DNA of 64,000 bases from Tetrapyrgos nigripes. Lineage: Eukaryota > Basidiomycota > Agaricomycetes > Agaricales > Campanellaceae. The stretch is from positions 1-64,000 of the forward strand of contig JAACJM010000090.1 in assembly GCA_013368315.1 (NCBI GenBank). The letters run 5' to 3'. Below are positions 1 through 12,229 of the stretch, piece after piece. A program made the position numbers and the translations under genes. The number at the start of each line of letters is the position of its first letter. The first letter of the stretch is position 1. The notes under the pieces were generated by a model. It was not told the DNA's origin and made no database searches. It was given only the letters and a program-made list of their open reading frames with translations.

Positions 1-593
1 CCGACTTTACTTTCTTGGCCGAAAATGGTTCCATCAAGTCAGCGAAGGAATACCGTGGGGTTGCAGTGTGGAAGCAAGAAGACAACATGAAACGGATGCC
101 TCCTCCTGTACTGCCATCACAGAACAGGATAGAGGACGAGTTCCCGTTGGTCCGCGAGTGGTATGGCAACATGACCAAGTCAGTCACAGATTCGGAGTTT
201 CCCCCATTCGACTCAGTGTCCGGCGTCAACGGCCTCTTTCCACTCATGGGAACTATGATGTGTATGCTGGTATGGATTCATGGTGAAGCAGCATCTTCTG
301 GTGGCAACTTCACTGCAGAGCTCGCTGAAACGCTGGCGGATTGGATGTCTCTGGCCGCTGACATTACTGAGTTGATGGAGAAGGTGATGGCACGTGGAGT
401 ACGTCTCAAACCGCCGCGGAAGAGAAAGGCAACGGCGGTGGATACAGAGTCTCGACCTGCGAAACGACCAAACACGCGCACCCTTGCCACTTCCGAGGCT
501 GGACCGAGCAATGTCAACGTTGGGAAGAAAGGTTCGGGCAATCGAGGAGGCAAGAGCAATTGGGCCAGAGGTAGAGGTAAGGATAAGAAGTAG
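1..593 (+). CDS. 3' end of an unrecognised gene (nuclear-type basic tail)
   Basis: The frame is open from the left edge (codons from position 3), so this is the C-terminal part of a longer gene; there is no credible start inside the window. About 197 residues are visible and end at a TAG at 591-593. The first two thirds are a mixed, probably folded region. The last 60 residues are rich in Lys, Arg, Gly and Ser, with a PPRKRK cluster and a later RPAKRP cluster that look like a bipartite nuclear localisation signal, then a GRGKDKK terminus. I do not recognise the family. A nuclear or nucleic-acid-binding role is only an inference from the basic tail. It could also be the end of a transposon protein, given the surroundings. 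Confidence 0.5.
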   Translation, partial: DFTFLAENGSIKSAKEYRGVAVWKQEDNMKRMPPPVLPSQNRIEDEFPLVREWYGNMTKSVTDSEFPPFDSVSGVNGLFPLMGTMMCMLVWIHGEAASSGGNFTAELAETLADWMSLAADITELMEKVMARGVRLKPPRKRKATAVDTESRPAKRPNTRTLATSEAGPSNVNVGKKGSGNRGGKSNWARGRGKDKK

Positions 594-1085
594 GGGAGAG
601 TGGACTGCGCAGACGAAAGTGGACTTCTGTATTGCCGTGTGCTGTCTTTGCTGTTTTCTGTATTTTTAACTACGTGAGCTGTATGTATGTGATTTCTTTG
701 CAAATGGGTTGATGGTATATATTCACATGGCCGGTATACCACTATCAGTACCCGCAATATAGGTAGTATGTGAGACCTGGTACATAATGTATTCATGAAA
801 CAAGATTTCTGGCCGTCAAGTTCGTTCGGTAGTGTGCTGAGAGGAATCGAATTGGTGCATATGTTGGCGAGACTGGACTTGGGGTGAAGATTGTGTGTCG
901 ATGGTGTGACGATGGTAGCCCATGGCTTAGCTCTTTCGGCTGACTGCGCGATAGGTGAATTCCAGTCATCAGTAGAAATTTAAGAATGACGACTGCTGTA
1001 ATTGACTGGCAGCTGCTGACCTCGAATGGACCCCTGATCATCAAAGGAACATAATGTAGTTAGCAGTCATCTGTTAACCGACATA
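594..1085. other. Intergenic, nothing recognised
   Basis: No supported coding sequence, RNA or repeat was seen between the first gene and the satellite. Short open frames here have no recognisable content. Confidence 0.4.
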
Positions 1086-1089
1086 CGTA

Positions 1090-3600
1090 TGTTGGCTGTA
1101 TACCTCTATGCTGTCACGCCAATGGTTACAGTGTCTTGTATGTACACAAAGGAAATGGCTGGCTGAAGTTTCCTGGATGTGGATCAACTAGAAGCAGATA
1201 TGGATCAGCTAGAATCATGCGGACATGTATTCATCTATCATTCAACGAAGATGTTTCGCTGCACACATCAACAAGAACGCGGCTAATAAGAGAGCAACAG
1301 AGACCCCGTGAGAGGCCCTATACGGTGTAGCTAATCTGGTGACAAGGCACATTTAGCACACCAGTATCAAAGGAGCCAACACTACTGGCTAAGGAGTGTG
1401 AATGTATATGTCGCTATACGGGTATGGGTGATATATCATTAATGACATATACCCCATATATGGATACCGGAGTATACATTACACCACTTAGGGTGTGGTC
1501 TTAGCTACTTCTCTACCGGCGTGCCAACTGTGGCTACCTCATTCTATTCGCTACATTCTATAAGATGTACGACGTGCCCCTTGTTGATGTCTTGATCCAT
1601 ATAATTCACTGGGGAAGGCCCATAATGATACCCAGTGAAAAGTCAATGGGCCCAGAGCGAACCCCAGCGAAGGTATCATTATGGGCCTTCCCCAGTGAAT
1701 TATATGGATCAAGACATCAACAAGGGGCACGTCGTACATCTTATAGAATGTAGCGAATAGAATGAGGTAGCCACAGTTGGCACGCCAGTAGAGAAGTAGC
1801 TAAGACCACACCCTAAGCGGTGTAATGTATACTCCGGTATCCATATATGGGGTATATGTCACATGTCACTATGGGCTAGCCCGACTAACATGTATGGATG
1901 AATCAAGACATAAACAAAGACCTATAAAGAGTATCTCATCTGGTGACCTACGCGCATCTAGGACGGTATAGAAGTAGCTAACACCACTGGCTGGGCAGCG
2001 TAGATGTATACACTGGTATACGGATACGGGGCACATATCATTATGGGCGAACCCGAAATATATGGCACATCATTATGCATTATGTCCCATCCCGAAATGA
2101 CGTATATGTATCAAGACATCGACAAAGACCCCGTGTGAGGCCTAACCAGGTGGAGCCAATCTAGCACATGAGTAGAGAAGTAGCCAAGACCACATGCTGA
2201 GCAATGTAGATCCAGTTGCCGGTATACGGACATGGGGTATATATCGTCATGGGCTAGCAAGAACTAATATATATGGATCAAGACACACCAAAGTGCCCAT
2301 GAGACGACCTCTACGGTGTAGCTAATCTGGTCAGTGAAGCACATCTAGGACACCAGAATAGAAGCAGCCAACACCACTAGCTAAGTAGTGTGGATGGATA
2401 GTCCGGCATACCGATACGGGCTATATATCATTATGGGGACTCCCGAGCTGAAATATATGGATCAAGGGAACAACAAAGAGCACGTGAGACGGCCTATAGA
2501 GTATAGCTAATCTGGTGACTGAAGCTCATCTAGGATGCCAGTATAGAGGTAGCTGACACCACCGGCGAAGCGGCGTATATGGATATCCCGGTATACAGAT
2601 ACGGGACACATATCATTATGGGACATCCCGAGATAACTTATACCAATCAAGACATCAAGAAGGACCCCGGGAGGGGCCCTACTAGGTGTAGCAAATCTAA
2701 CGCATGAGGCATGCCAGTGGAGAAGTAGCTAAGACCACGAGCTAAGCAGTCTGTATGGATACGCCGGTATGGAGACATGGGCTATATATCACTATGGGCT
2801 AGCCCGAAATAACATACATGGATCAAGACACTAACAAGCACACTGTATGAGGCTCCATAAGGTGTAGCTAATCTGGTGACCCAAAGCACATTTGGCACAC
2901 CCGGATAGAAGCAACTACTACCACTGGCTAGGCACTGTACACATATACGCCGATATACGGATATACCGAACTAACATAGATGGATCAAGACATGAAGGAC
3001 CACGTGAGAATAGAGATAGAGTTGTAGTGATTGTAGCGATTGTTGCGCGACTTCCAGGCCAGTTCAGACGCAGCTAACAAGACTGGCCGACTGATATGGA
3101 TACCCCGATATATCGATATGGGCAACATATCACTATGGGGCCAGGCCAGACAAACGTATATACATCAGACCCCGTGAAATGAGACATAGAACTGTTGGGA
3201 TTCTAGAAGCTAGAGGGCGACTGTCATGCCAAATCAGACGCAGCTAACACCAGTGGCTGATCAGTGTGTGTATACCCCGATATATGGATATGGCAGATAT
3301 ACCACAATGGGCCAGGCTGCTGCAGAACTCAGATATATGTATCAATCATCACGACATCAACAAAGACCCCGTGAAATTATACATAGAACTGAAAGGATTT
3401 TAGCGACTGGTGCGCGACTCGAAGGTCAGTTTAGACTCAGCTAACACCACTGACTAACCAGTGAAGTGATATCAGATCAGGAATATATATCGGTATCGGG
3501 GCTACCCCGAAGGAATATATATTCTTAAAGACATCAACAAAGACCTCGAAAATCGGCCTATATTGACATGGAACTGAGGCTATTCTAGTATAGACGCATT
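1090..3600. repeat. Diverged tandem satellite, about 180-bp unit
   Basis: Two landmarks recur at regular spacing. One is a GAAGTAGCTAA(G/C)ACCAC-like motif near 1795, 1970, 2184, 2363, 2548, 2731, 2908, 3070, 3238 and 3437. The other is an ATCAAGACATCAACAAAGAC-like motif near 1901, 2110, 2276, 2460, 2646, 2821, 2983, 3163, 3355 and 3526. Intervals run from about 160 to 215 bp with a mean near 180. Each unit also holds a GGTATACGGATACGGG-like stretch and a TATATCATTATGGG-like stretch. Units are strongly diverged, so this is an old or heterogeneous array. It has no long open frame of its own. A nucleosome-sized satellite suggests heterochromatin or a pericentromere, but that is inference. Confidence 0.8.
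1443..1861. repeat. Near-perfect palindrome inside the satellite
   Basis: The left arm 1443-1632 and right arm 1672-1861 are each 190 bp and reverse complements of one another, with two mismatches that I can see, around a 39-bp centre (1633-1671). The arms contain the satellite landmark motifs in opposite orientation, so the structure is an inverted duplication of about one monomer. The arms are far more alike than neighbouring units, which implies a recent event or gene conversion. Two mirror-image open frames at 1551-1739 (-) and 1565-1753 (+) are products of the symmetry, not genes. Confidence 0.92.
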
Positions 3601-6050
3601 GTACAGTGTAGATCTATGCAACAGCCGGCGATCCATAAATGCATAATATCTCTAGATCGGGATATACATATATGCTGGTCGTGTGATTTCGGCATTATGT
3701 GCGATATCGTCGATATATACCCCTTGGTCCATGGCCTCCGGTTATAGATGTTAGATACCCATTTCATTGAGTATTCTCCCCATGTACATATATCGGTAGA
3801 TCTGCCCCTCCCCCATATATGGGTGTATGTCCGGGCTAAGCAGGAGTTGTGACCCCATACAATCATTCCCCGGGTTTGAGATCCCATCAGATCGAGTGCC
3901 CCGATGCTCTACGCCCTCGGTATCCCATTTTGGGGCTAACTCCGGCTTGCCGAGTGGTGCCGCTTGATGGGTAGCACACCGTCTCTAATCCCCACCGATA
4001 TACCGACATGGCCGCCAGCTAGCCAGGCTGGACTCAACCCGGGAATGTCCCTATATGGGTCCTGGGGTCATTCCACTGGTATACGGATATTGGTACTCAA
4101 TCGGCTCATATCAGTTACATTATGGACTAATGAACTACGACGAAACACTCTATGCCCCAGCGTCATCTTCAATCAGAGGTAGGCTACAGGGCCCAGGGGT
4201 ATGAGGTTGTGGGGTTCATCTGAGCGAGATAAGAGTGCGGGAAGGGTAACCAAAATGCCGTTTACCATTGACAGCTGTGGGCAGTGGGCGGGCGGTGTGA
4301 AAACAAGGATGCAAGAAAGAATAAAAATGTATCAGTTGGCACTAGTATGCATACGCAAACTAAGATGAAAGTTACTCACCTATTAACCTCCCTTTCTTAG
4401 GCATCTCTTACACTCCTACTTCTTCAGCCCATACCTCTCCATCTCCGAGTCTTCGCTCCCATAGCACGTCCGTCCTTGTCAGCTGTGCTGCAAACTTGGT
4501 ATTACCAATGAAAAAAGTCTTCCATGAATACAGGTGTCCATCGTTGTTTGTGGGTGGAAGCAGAAAAAGAGTAAAGTGGACAAGGAGTGGATGGCCAAGA
4601 GTTGCGCTGGCAGTTTGGGCGGTTTGATGACGCGTCAGCGTCGGAGTTACAATTACGGACGAGTTTTCATCGAACAACCCTCCAATCAACCTCCAATGTT
4701 GCGGTATTACACACACAGATATCTGGTGGTTATAGCTGAGACACCTCTGTATTCACAACAGGTGGTTTCTGACTCTCAAAATCAGCTGAGAAGGCCAAAA
4801 CGCGCAAAGCGAATAAAAGTCGAACCCTTCACAATAATTCGCACGCTCTTTCTGGGCGCTTACAGACGCATCCCGGTCTCTGTCTCGCCTCGCGTTGGAT
4901 CAAATTAGCGCATTTCACCTCGGAGAGGCTCGGGATAGCATTCAAAATGTAACTGTACTTCATGAATATTTCTTGCGGCCACACAATGAGGAACACACAG
5001 TATATTTCCTTATAGATAGAAAACTGTCATAAAATGGTCAATTTGGGACATTCGTCTTGGATTAGGGTATCATGTAGTGCTCTTAAAATACCCATAAAAT
5101 GCAGAGATGTTTAAAGTAGCATATAAATCAATATTTAAAAGCCATCCAGCCATATTATGGCCACCCGAAATTGGTAGAGTGTTAAAAGTACTTGAGATGC
5201 AAAAACTTCCAAAAAAGCGAATATACAAAGATACTAACGCATGCATGACCTACTAGAACGTCCGGTGTATATTGGCACTTCGAATGAAGACCTTTTTTTG
5301 AGTCATTAGATGTGTAATAATCTTATCTATGAGCTCTGGGCATGATAGAAATCAGTTTATGGAGCCAGAAAGTATCAGTGTACACTGTGAGTTATCATTA
5401 ACGTTGAACTAACATCAAGCTCTCCATGTATCAACTTGATTCTACCTATTTGGACACGAACGGTAGCCTAATGAATTCCAAATTGAACTACCAATTGTCG
5501 GTTTGGCTGGCATGTGCTGTAGAATTTATATCTGGTGTGGAGACTTTCAGCCACAATTGCTCTGCTCAACCGCGGAGTGATATTTGGTATCCATAAATCC
5601 ACGGGAAGGAAATTACCTTTTTGCATCACTGAAGAGAGTTACTGAATATTTAATTCCTCGCTTGCGAGTAGGTTTACACGGAATTGTACAAAACGGCGGG
5701 AACGGCGGGGCGCAGCAAACCGACCCGAATCAGCTGCAAAGTAACCGTACGTGAATATTGGGCTCAATTACACTGTCTCAGCGTCATATGTATGTGCTGT
5801 AGCATGCACGTATATGTAACAATTTGAACGAATGTGCGATTAATGGTGCATAACGACCCGAGCTAAAGCGGGCAATGCCGAACCCAATCGACGTGGGAAT
5901 CGAAGCTACCGAATATGGCACACCCGATTCCCTGAGCATTCCTATACAATTCCGTCCGTTCAATACATTTTTGTAGGTATACGCACCTATACACGGACAT
6001 TACACAGTGCTATTTGGTGTTTTTTCATGTCTATAACAATTGGTGCAGGA
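3601..6050. other. Long non-genic stretch, satellite edge then unique DNA
   Basis: From 3600 to about 4200 the sequence keeps satellite-like words (GATATACATATATG, ATATATGGGTGTATG) without clear periodicity, so it may be eroded or inverted units. From 4200 to 6050 I see no recognisable gene. Overlapping open frames at 4408-4716 (-) and 4534-4908 (+) lie opposite one another and match nothing I know. 4920-5560 is AT-rich. Confidence 0.4.
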
Positions 6051-6059
6051 TCTGGATGC

Positions 6060-6570
6060 CGTGAGAGGATGTGGGCGGGTACCCAAGCTGGGCTGGGATA
6101 GTTCCAGGGGGCCAGGGGCGTCAAATAGCGCCCGAGCTAAAAGCATTTTCCGAGAGCCTCGATCATCATCGATGGCAGCCTATGGTTATGCCGATGGAAT
6201 GGGCGGGTGCCCAAGCAGGGCGGGAATATTCCCGGGGTGGCCCAGAGCATTTTGGGAAAATCCCCGATGATAATCTTGCTTTTTATCTACGTATGTACTA
6301 CTACATATATGCATATGTATGATACACTGCAGTGTACTAATGTGATTGGTATGCACGTATAGGCGCAATATTCCAATGCAATGCGTGCCCAAGCAGGGCG
6401 GAAATATTCCCAGGGGGTCGGGTACACCAAGTAGCCCGAGCCCAAAGAATTTCCCGAATAACCCGAGCCCAGAGCGTTTTCCGAAAAACCCGACGGCAGG
6501 TGAGCACCGAGCGAGGGCATTTTCCGAAGTACAGACCAGAGCCCGTGGATGGTCCATGAACTACCAATGC
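6060..6570. repeat. Three diverged GC-rich repeats
   Basis: A motif resembling GGGCGGGTGCCCAAGCAGGG followed by GCGGGAATATTCCC and later GAGCATTTTCCGA occurs near 6071, 6203 and 6385. The copies are imperfect. A 110-bp AT-rich segment separates the second and third. Related words (CGACCCGAGCTAAAGCGGG) appear near 5855. The open frames crossing this block change reading frame between copies and are not credible proteins. Confidence 0.6.
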
Positions 6571-6693
6571 TGAGAATGGCAGGTCGCTTACAAATACCGC
6601 GTAGGCAAGGATCATCCGTCGTTTTTTATAAGATAGCTTCATGGTTATAACCGCGATTTTTGTAGAAACTTTTATAAAATATCTGTGCTATAG

Positions 6694-7845
6694 CCTGAGA
6701 TTAGGTCCAAGTGCGTGTCTCTATTTGTTATCTAGTCGTCTTTCCACTAACCCTAGAGTTCCTCCAGCGCTAAAAAAGCCGTCAACGAGCGCCTCGCCTC
6801 CACCGCCTCCCTCTAACTTCTTGCCCCAGCCCAGTTCGCTATATCCGCAGATACAAATATCATGCGTACCTTCTCTCTCGTCTTACTCCGAAGACTACTC
6901 TTTGGATATGCAAGGACACTCAGGACCTGGTCCATCAGGTTCACAGGCTGGGACGTGTGCTTCTGCTTCTGGCTCCGCATCTGCCTCATCACCCGCGTCG
7001 TCTTCCTCGGTGTCTGCGTCTTCATCGTATCACCGCCTCGCTCAAGGCCTCCACTTAACCCTCTACGACCACCTCTCCACTCCTTATGTGAACCTTCACC
7101 TACCGTGAGGAGGAAAGCAGTGGATACAGTAGCCGATATAGCGAACGAGCGTATGAAAAGAGGAAGACCCTGACATAGATTGGGATGGCTGGGGCTGAGT
7201 GTGGCGGTGGGGGGACGAGTTCATTATCTTCATTCCAAGATATGGAAGGTATAACGAATGGAACGACCCAGGTCCAAGTACCGCCACCCCTCCTCCGTAC
7301 CTCCACATATGAACCATTTCCCCTTCACCCATGCTCATCTCGGATCTTTCCCCCCCACGCTGTCGTTTCCCTCCTTTTAAAAGGAGGGAGAGACGAGAGT
7401 ATGGAAGTGAGGAATGCAGCTGTGAAGGCTCATGTTGGTTATCTCCAAGGGCAGGGGCGAGCAGCTGATTCTCATTTAGAGGCGAATGGGAGTAATAAAG
7501 GGAATGTGGGACGCCCCCGAGCGTGGATTATTAGAGGGTGTTGTAGCTTTGGCTAAGATACTGGATACGAGGGGTGAAGTTGGGACTCCCCACTGCATCT
7601 GCATCTTCTTCGTCGTTGGCATCACCACCACCACCTTCCTCAGCTGTTTCAGGACCTGGATCCGCTTCAACGCCTTCTTCGTCTCCGTCTCCGTCTCCAG
7701 TCGACCACTTTGACACAAACACAAACACATACACTTTGGGTGGTGCCTCCGGTGGAGGGGAGGGTTACGTCTAGGCCTGGGATGGGTATGGGTATAGCTG
7801 GGAGAGTGAGAGTGGGAAGAGGAAAGGTATGTATGCAGAGATTCT
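6694..7845 (+). pseudogene. Importin (Kap121-like) 5' fragment, pseudogene
   Basis: This segment matches the intact importin gene on the opposite strand at 30.84-29.44 kb. It starts at the end of exon 1 (GAGATTAGGTCCAAG then an intron beginning GTGCGTGTCT) and runs through the second exon. Recognisable pieces in shifting frames include MRTFSLVLLRRLLF, HRLAQGLHLTLYDHLSTP, CEPSPTVRRKAVDTVADIAN and VRNAAVKAHVGYLQGQ. Several frameshifts, an internal deletion after the DHLSTP stretch and a premature stop after the RKRGRP-like region rule out a functional product. Homology ends near 7845, where the sequence passes directly into an esterase fragment. Confidence 0.9.
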
Positions 7846-7858
7846 TTTTCTTTCAGTG

Positions 7859-8738
7859 TACTCAATCGTTGGTCACTCCCGATGAATTGAAGAAGATATT
7901 CAGGGCGGAATGGGCATACCAACATCATCATCACTACTTTACGGCCAATGAATGGCAGGCCGCTCTCGCAGAGATGACGAAGGAAATGGAAGGAGGATAG
8001 CTTGGCTGTCAATAGTAACGGTACACATGTGAGTATTATCTCACCCAAAGTTCTTTCTTATACCTTACTAACGCTTTGGTGTAGTCGCGTAAGACTACGG
8101 GGTTACGTCGATGAAACCGACTATGAAAGTCTGAGATGGTGCGTCGTATTCTAATTTTTCCATTTACAATATCCTCTAAACATACTCGTCACACATAGAT
8201 CAAAGTAACCATGGCCAACCTCGCCCGTCTCTCCCACACCACTCTCTTCTTCCGATCGATTTCACCCGGACATCCCATCTGCCCACAATACCGCCAACCT
8301 TTCTCCTCCATCCACGGAGCCAGAAACTGGTCTCTCCAAGCCGGTCACGATAACCCGGAGCCAGAAGAGTGGGATTGGGATATGTTTCCTAGAAACGAGA
8401 AATGGAGAGAAGCGATCCGGAATTACGAGCGAGAGGAAAACGACGCGACGGCGTGTGGAATGGCAGGGGGAGCTTGATGGGTTTATCTCGATTTCTGGCC
8501 GATTTCCAGAGAATTGATGCGCATACAGGATATTGGGATTGTTTGTACTGTAAGTTGTATTCTTTTCTTCCGTGCTCTCTTTATGATGTTTTTTCGCGTT
8601 ATCTTTCTGTAGATGTCCTTCCATTCGAACACAACCAATGGACAGATATGTTGTTTCATCGTTTGGTCGTAGAGACGCGTCTGAAGGAGAGGAAGAGGGA
8701 AATCCAGGACGACAGTGACCTAGACCGAGAGTTGTAGT
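7859..8738 (+). pseudogene. PC-esterase 3' fragment, pseudogene
   Basis: The sequence corresponds to the second half of the intact esterase at 9810-11592, from the QSLVTPDELKKIF stretch to the C-terminus. Exon-intron boundaries are still visible. Pieces such as TPDELKKIFRAEWAY, LFFRSISPGHP, WDWDMFP and HTGYWDCLY are clear, but the frame is lost by a deletion after KEMEGG, which is followed by TAG at about 7998, and again after about 8440. The GDS nucleophile half of the protein is absent. It is closer to the 9.8-kb gene than to the 13.4-kb gene by eye. Confidence 0.88.
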
Positions 8739-9809
8739 TAAGATTTATCTATATATCCCACTCACTTGAAGACCACATACATACTACTAGTGTTTTGGAT
8801 GTACTCTCTGCTTACTTTTCCTCTTATCGAAGAGATATTGCCGGCGCAAAGCCATGTGACATTTGTACATCTCTTTCCGCGCCCTCCATCATGTTCCCTT
8901 CCCAATTTGCTATCCCTGCTGTCGTGGCTGGCTGATGCGCGACTTTTCCGCATGCTGATGCACCGCTACACCCCAGAAGCTCAAAAGACGGGCTCAAGCA
9001 TGCGAAGCTATGGATAGTGCCGCCTGGTGAGTATGCATGGTTTTCTTTTGGCTTGCTTTGATGAATACGCTTTCCCGGAAACGCCTCTATTGCCTCAAAA
9101 ATATCCGAAAATCGCCAGAAATCACCTATGAGTCTCCACCTCAGGTATTACGGGACGTCTTCTATTTTCTATCTTTAACTAACACGAATACTTTGCACAG
9201 CAAGTTGAGCATCCTGGCCGTGAGTGGATCATAAATTTAAGCCTTTGGTAGCGTTCTTACTATTTTACGCATATCTGACCGACCTCTCTTTTACCCAGAT
9301 CTTTCTTTCCTACCCATCCCCTTGTCCAGTTCCTTATTCCTGCGACTCCAGGCTCCAGGCATCCTTATCTTGATAATTTTCTTCCCTATCATTTTGTCGT
9401 GACGCGACTTCTTGAAGAATTTGTTGTAAATGGAGCAAATGGAGATACGGAGGGAAGGTCTATAGGGAAAAGATGAGTGGGATATGTCATTGTCTGATAG
9501 CATCGCTGACAGGATTATCGAAAGCGAGCTCAAGGCTGGCGACGAGTGAGGAAATGTTTTTGAAGATTACCGACTCAACACGGCGTCTGACCAGGTGCGT
9601 ATCTTGAGTCTTGTTTCCTTCTGCGCGAACATTGACTCAACGATTTTCCACTTTCCGCCCACCCCACTATTTATGTCTCTGATATCTACCGCAGCCTACC
9701 TTATACAGTAGCGAGACAAATGGAAAGTTCCAGCCCCTATGTTCCCCGCATATAACTCAGCCAGCTTCTGCTACCTTCTCCACTCTCAACATCCTACCCT
9801 TCCACTACT
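8739..9809. other. Intergenic region upstream of the first esterase
   Basis: No supported gene. Short open frames are unconvincing. A CATATAACT stretch near 9749, about 60 bp before the ATG, could serve as a weak TATA-like element. Confidence 0.35.
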
Positions 9810-11592
9810 ATGATACACCATGCCTCCACATCGCGTTTTAGAAACATCCTATACATCCTCACAGTCGGCGCTTTCTTACTCTTCCTATGCTCAGAACACC
9901 TAAACTCGTTCACCAACTACACCTACATCTACACCACCAACGGCGATGGCGATACGAACTCGCTGAATACTACATCCCAAAATTTCGAGCAGGAAATGCC
10001 TGACTATGCCTCTGAGCCCGTCCCTCCGCCTCTTTCTCCCGAAGAGCTCGAAATCCAAAAATACAGCCCCTATTGTCCTCCAGACAGATGCGCTCACGGA
10101 CATTGGGTACCTCGTGTCCCGCCTTTCCAAACTTACGAAGAGGCAGATAGGTGGATCAATGTTTATCACAAAGACGGCCTGGATCCAGGATTGAGGCTTC
10201 CCGATCCCGAACCTGAACCAGTACCCGTTAGTGGAGTGAGGATAACCGAAGAACAAAAGAAGGACCGCTATTTGGAGATGTCGAATTGGGTTTGGGAATC
10301 TGAATTTGGGAAAGTGGTTCCTTTTGACGCTGAAGAGCTGGTGGTTAGGTTATTGAAAAGTGCTGGAGGATTGTTCCTTGTTGGAGGTACGCTTCGTTCT
10401 TCTTCCAGCGTAGCTCTGTGCATTCTCTGATCAACTCTTCCACTAGACTCTCTAACAATTCACTGGCTCTACACCGTCCACCACCGCATCTACCAAGCAG
10501 GTCTCAAACTTGAGGAATACCACGAAGGACCTCTTCAATACGAAGGTCTCGCTCCTCAATATCGACTCGATATGAACCATCCACCCTGTCAAGAGCTCGT
10601 TCAACGAGCAGGAATTCCTCTTGAGCGAGCTTACCGACCCATTCTTACGCATATCGTCGCTCAGTCGTTAGTTACTCCTGACGAGCTGAAGAAGATATTC
10701 CGGGCAGATTGGGCCTATGTACATCACCACCACTATTTTACGGTGAACAATTGGGAAGTGGCTCTCGCAGAGTTGACAAAGGAGGTGGATGGAGAGCGAG
10801 CAAGAGGCGTTAACGAGGACAGCTTGGTCGTCGTTAGTAATGGAGCGCATGTGAGTTGCTTTCATTTATTCTTCATCTCGTCGATGGTGCTTACTCACTT
10901 AACTTAAATAGTGGAGTCGCGTCAGACTACGAGGTTACGTTGAAGAAACAACTGACTACGAAGGGTTCAGGAGGAGAATTGAGCATGGATACTCGGAAAT
11001 GGTGTGTACTACTCTTCTTTCTTCCTTCCTTATTCGTAAACGCATCCGCTACATCTAGATCAAAGTGGTCATGGGCAACCTCGCTCCTCTCCCTCACACT
11101 ACACTCTTCTTCCGTTCCATCTCTCCCGGTCATCCCTTATGCCCACAGTTCCCTGTCCCCTTTTCTTCCATGCACGATGCCGAAGATTGGTCTCTACAGC
11201 CAGGCCACGAAAAACCAGACCCAGAAGAATGGGATTGGGATATGTTCCCCGAGAGAAATGACAAATGGCGACAAGCAATTCGGAAGTATGAGGAGTCAAG
11301 GCTTGAGAGTTCAGACGGCTTGTGGAACGGGAGAGGAAATAAATGGATTTACCTGGATTTTTGGTCGATGGATTTTCAGAGGATTGATGCACATACAGGA
11401 TATTGGGATTGCTTGCATTGTGAGTCATTTATTCCGAACTTCTTAGGTTCATTATTCCTGAGCTAATCCCCACATCTTATCTCCTCAGATGCCCTTCCAT
11501 TTGAGCATAATCAATGGACAGATATGCTATTCCACCGTTTGGTCGTTGAGTCGCGTCTTACTGAGAGGGATATGGAGTCACTGGACTACTAG
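9810..11592 (+). CDS. PC-esterase (Cas1p/PMR5-type SGNH) type II membrane protein, copy 1
   Basis: Five exons join in frame: 9810-10386, 10447-10850, 10912-11001, 11059-11419 and 11489-11592 (1536 nt, 511 aa). All introns are GT-AG. Residues 10-28 form a single membrane anchor (ILYILTVGAFLLFL), so the catalytic part should be lumenal or extracellular. A cysteine-rich YCPPDRCAHGHWVPR segment follows. The GDS nucleophile motif spans the first intron (VGG-DSLTIHW). NGAHWSR follows, then FFRSISPGHPLC, and finally the HTGYWDCLHY box with the DxxH pair. This order matches the PC-esterase family (plant TBL/PMR5, N-terminal part of fungal Cas1p), which moves acetyl groups on polysaccharides. The exact substrate is unknown. 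It looks intact. Confidence 0.85.
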
Positions 11593-12229
11593 ACTTCATC
11601 TGGGGTTTCGATTAGTAGTTAGTATGGTCAATGTTTGTGCTAGGTCAGGATGGCGAATACGCGTTTATAACCGAAAACAAACACATTAGCTTTGGAGAAG
11701 GTCCGAGTAACTTGATAAAACCCAGTAATTCGAGAGAATTTCACACTACAGGTAGAGACCTCGAAGCAGTAGAATAAAAGACTTGGTAGTAAAGGCGAGT
11801 AGGTCCGGAATTCCCGGGCACGGTCCGAAGCTGTGGAACAGATACACGTGGCATGTGTGCCTCTACCACCATGCACAGCGGGGATGAGTGCATTTTTGTC
11901 GGGCACTTTTGAACGTAAATCTCGAATATTTCAACAATGGCCGGAGTACTTCATATGGGACCGTTCGTAGGCCGAACTTCTATATGGAGTAGTTCCGGCG
12001 CCGGGAAAAACCCGAAATTTATTCTCATCCAAAAATTCCGTCCAAATATACACTCCTTCGTGTCGTGATCATGCTGGAATTACTACGACTGGTTACGATG
12101 AAGAAGCAACACGCAGTTAGAAGATACACGTGAAAAACAGGAAACTGAAGTCAAGGTAGAAAGAACCCTAGAAGGGTCGTCGCAGTGCTGGAGTGAGAAC
12201 TACAGCTGGTATACGAAGTTTTTTGTGTT
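11593..12229. other. Intergenic, nothing recognised
   Basis: No supported gene or RNA between the first esterase and the repeat A copy. Confidence 0.35.

Noticed and set aside
1551..1753. Two mirror-image 62-codon open frames
   Set aside because: They are the two strands of the palindrome and share the same residues at both ends; no family resemblance.
1090..3600. Subtelomeric origin for the satellite
   Set aside because: No TTAGGG-type telomere repeats are seen anywhere in the window, so a telomere-proximal position is unsupported.
4408..4908. Opposed open frames as a host gene
   Set aside because: No recognisable domain, no intron signals, and each frame overlaps the other on the opposite strand.
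7096..7734. Several overlapping frames on both strands
   Set aside because: They are shadows of the importin pseudogene and its Ser/Thr/Pro-rich exon.
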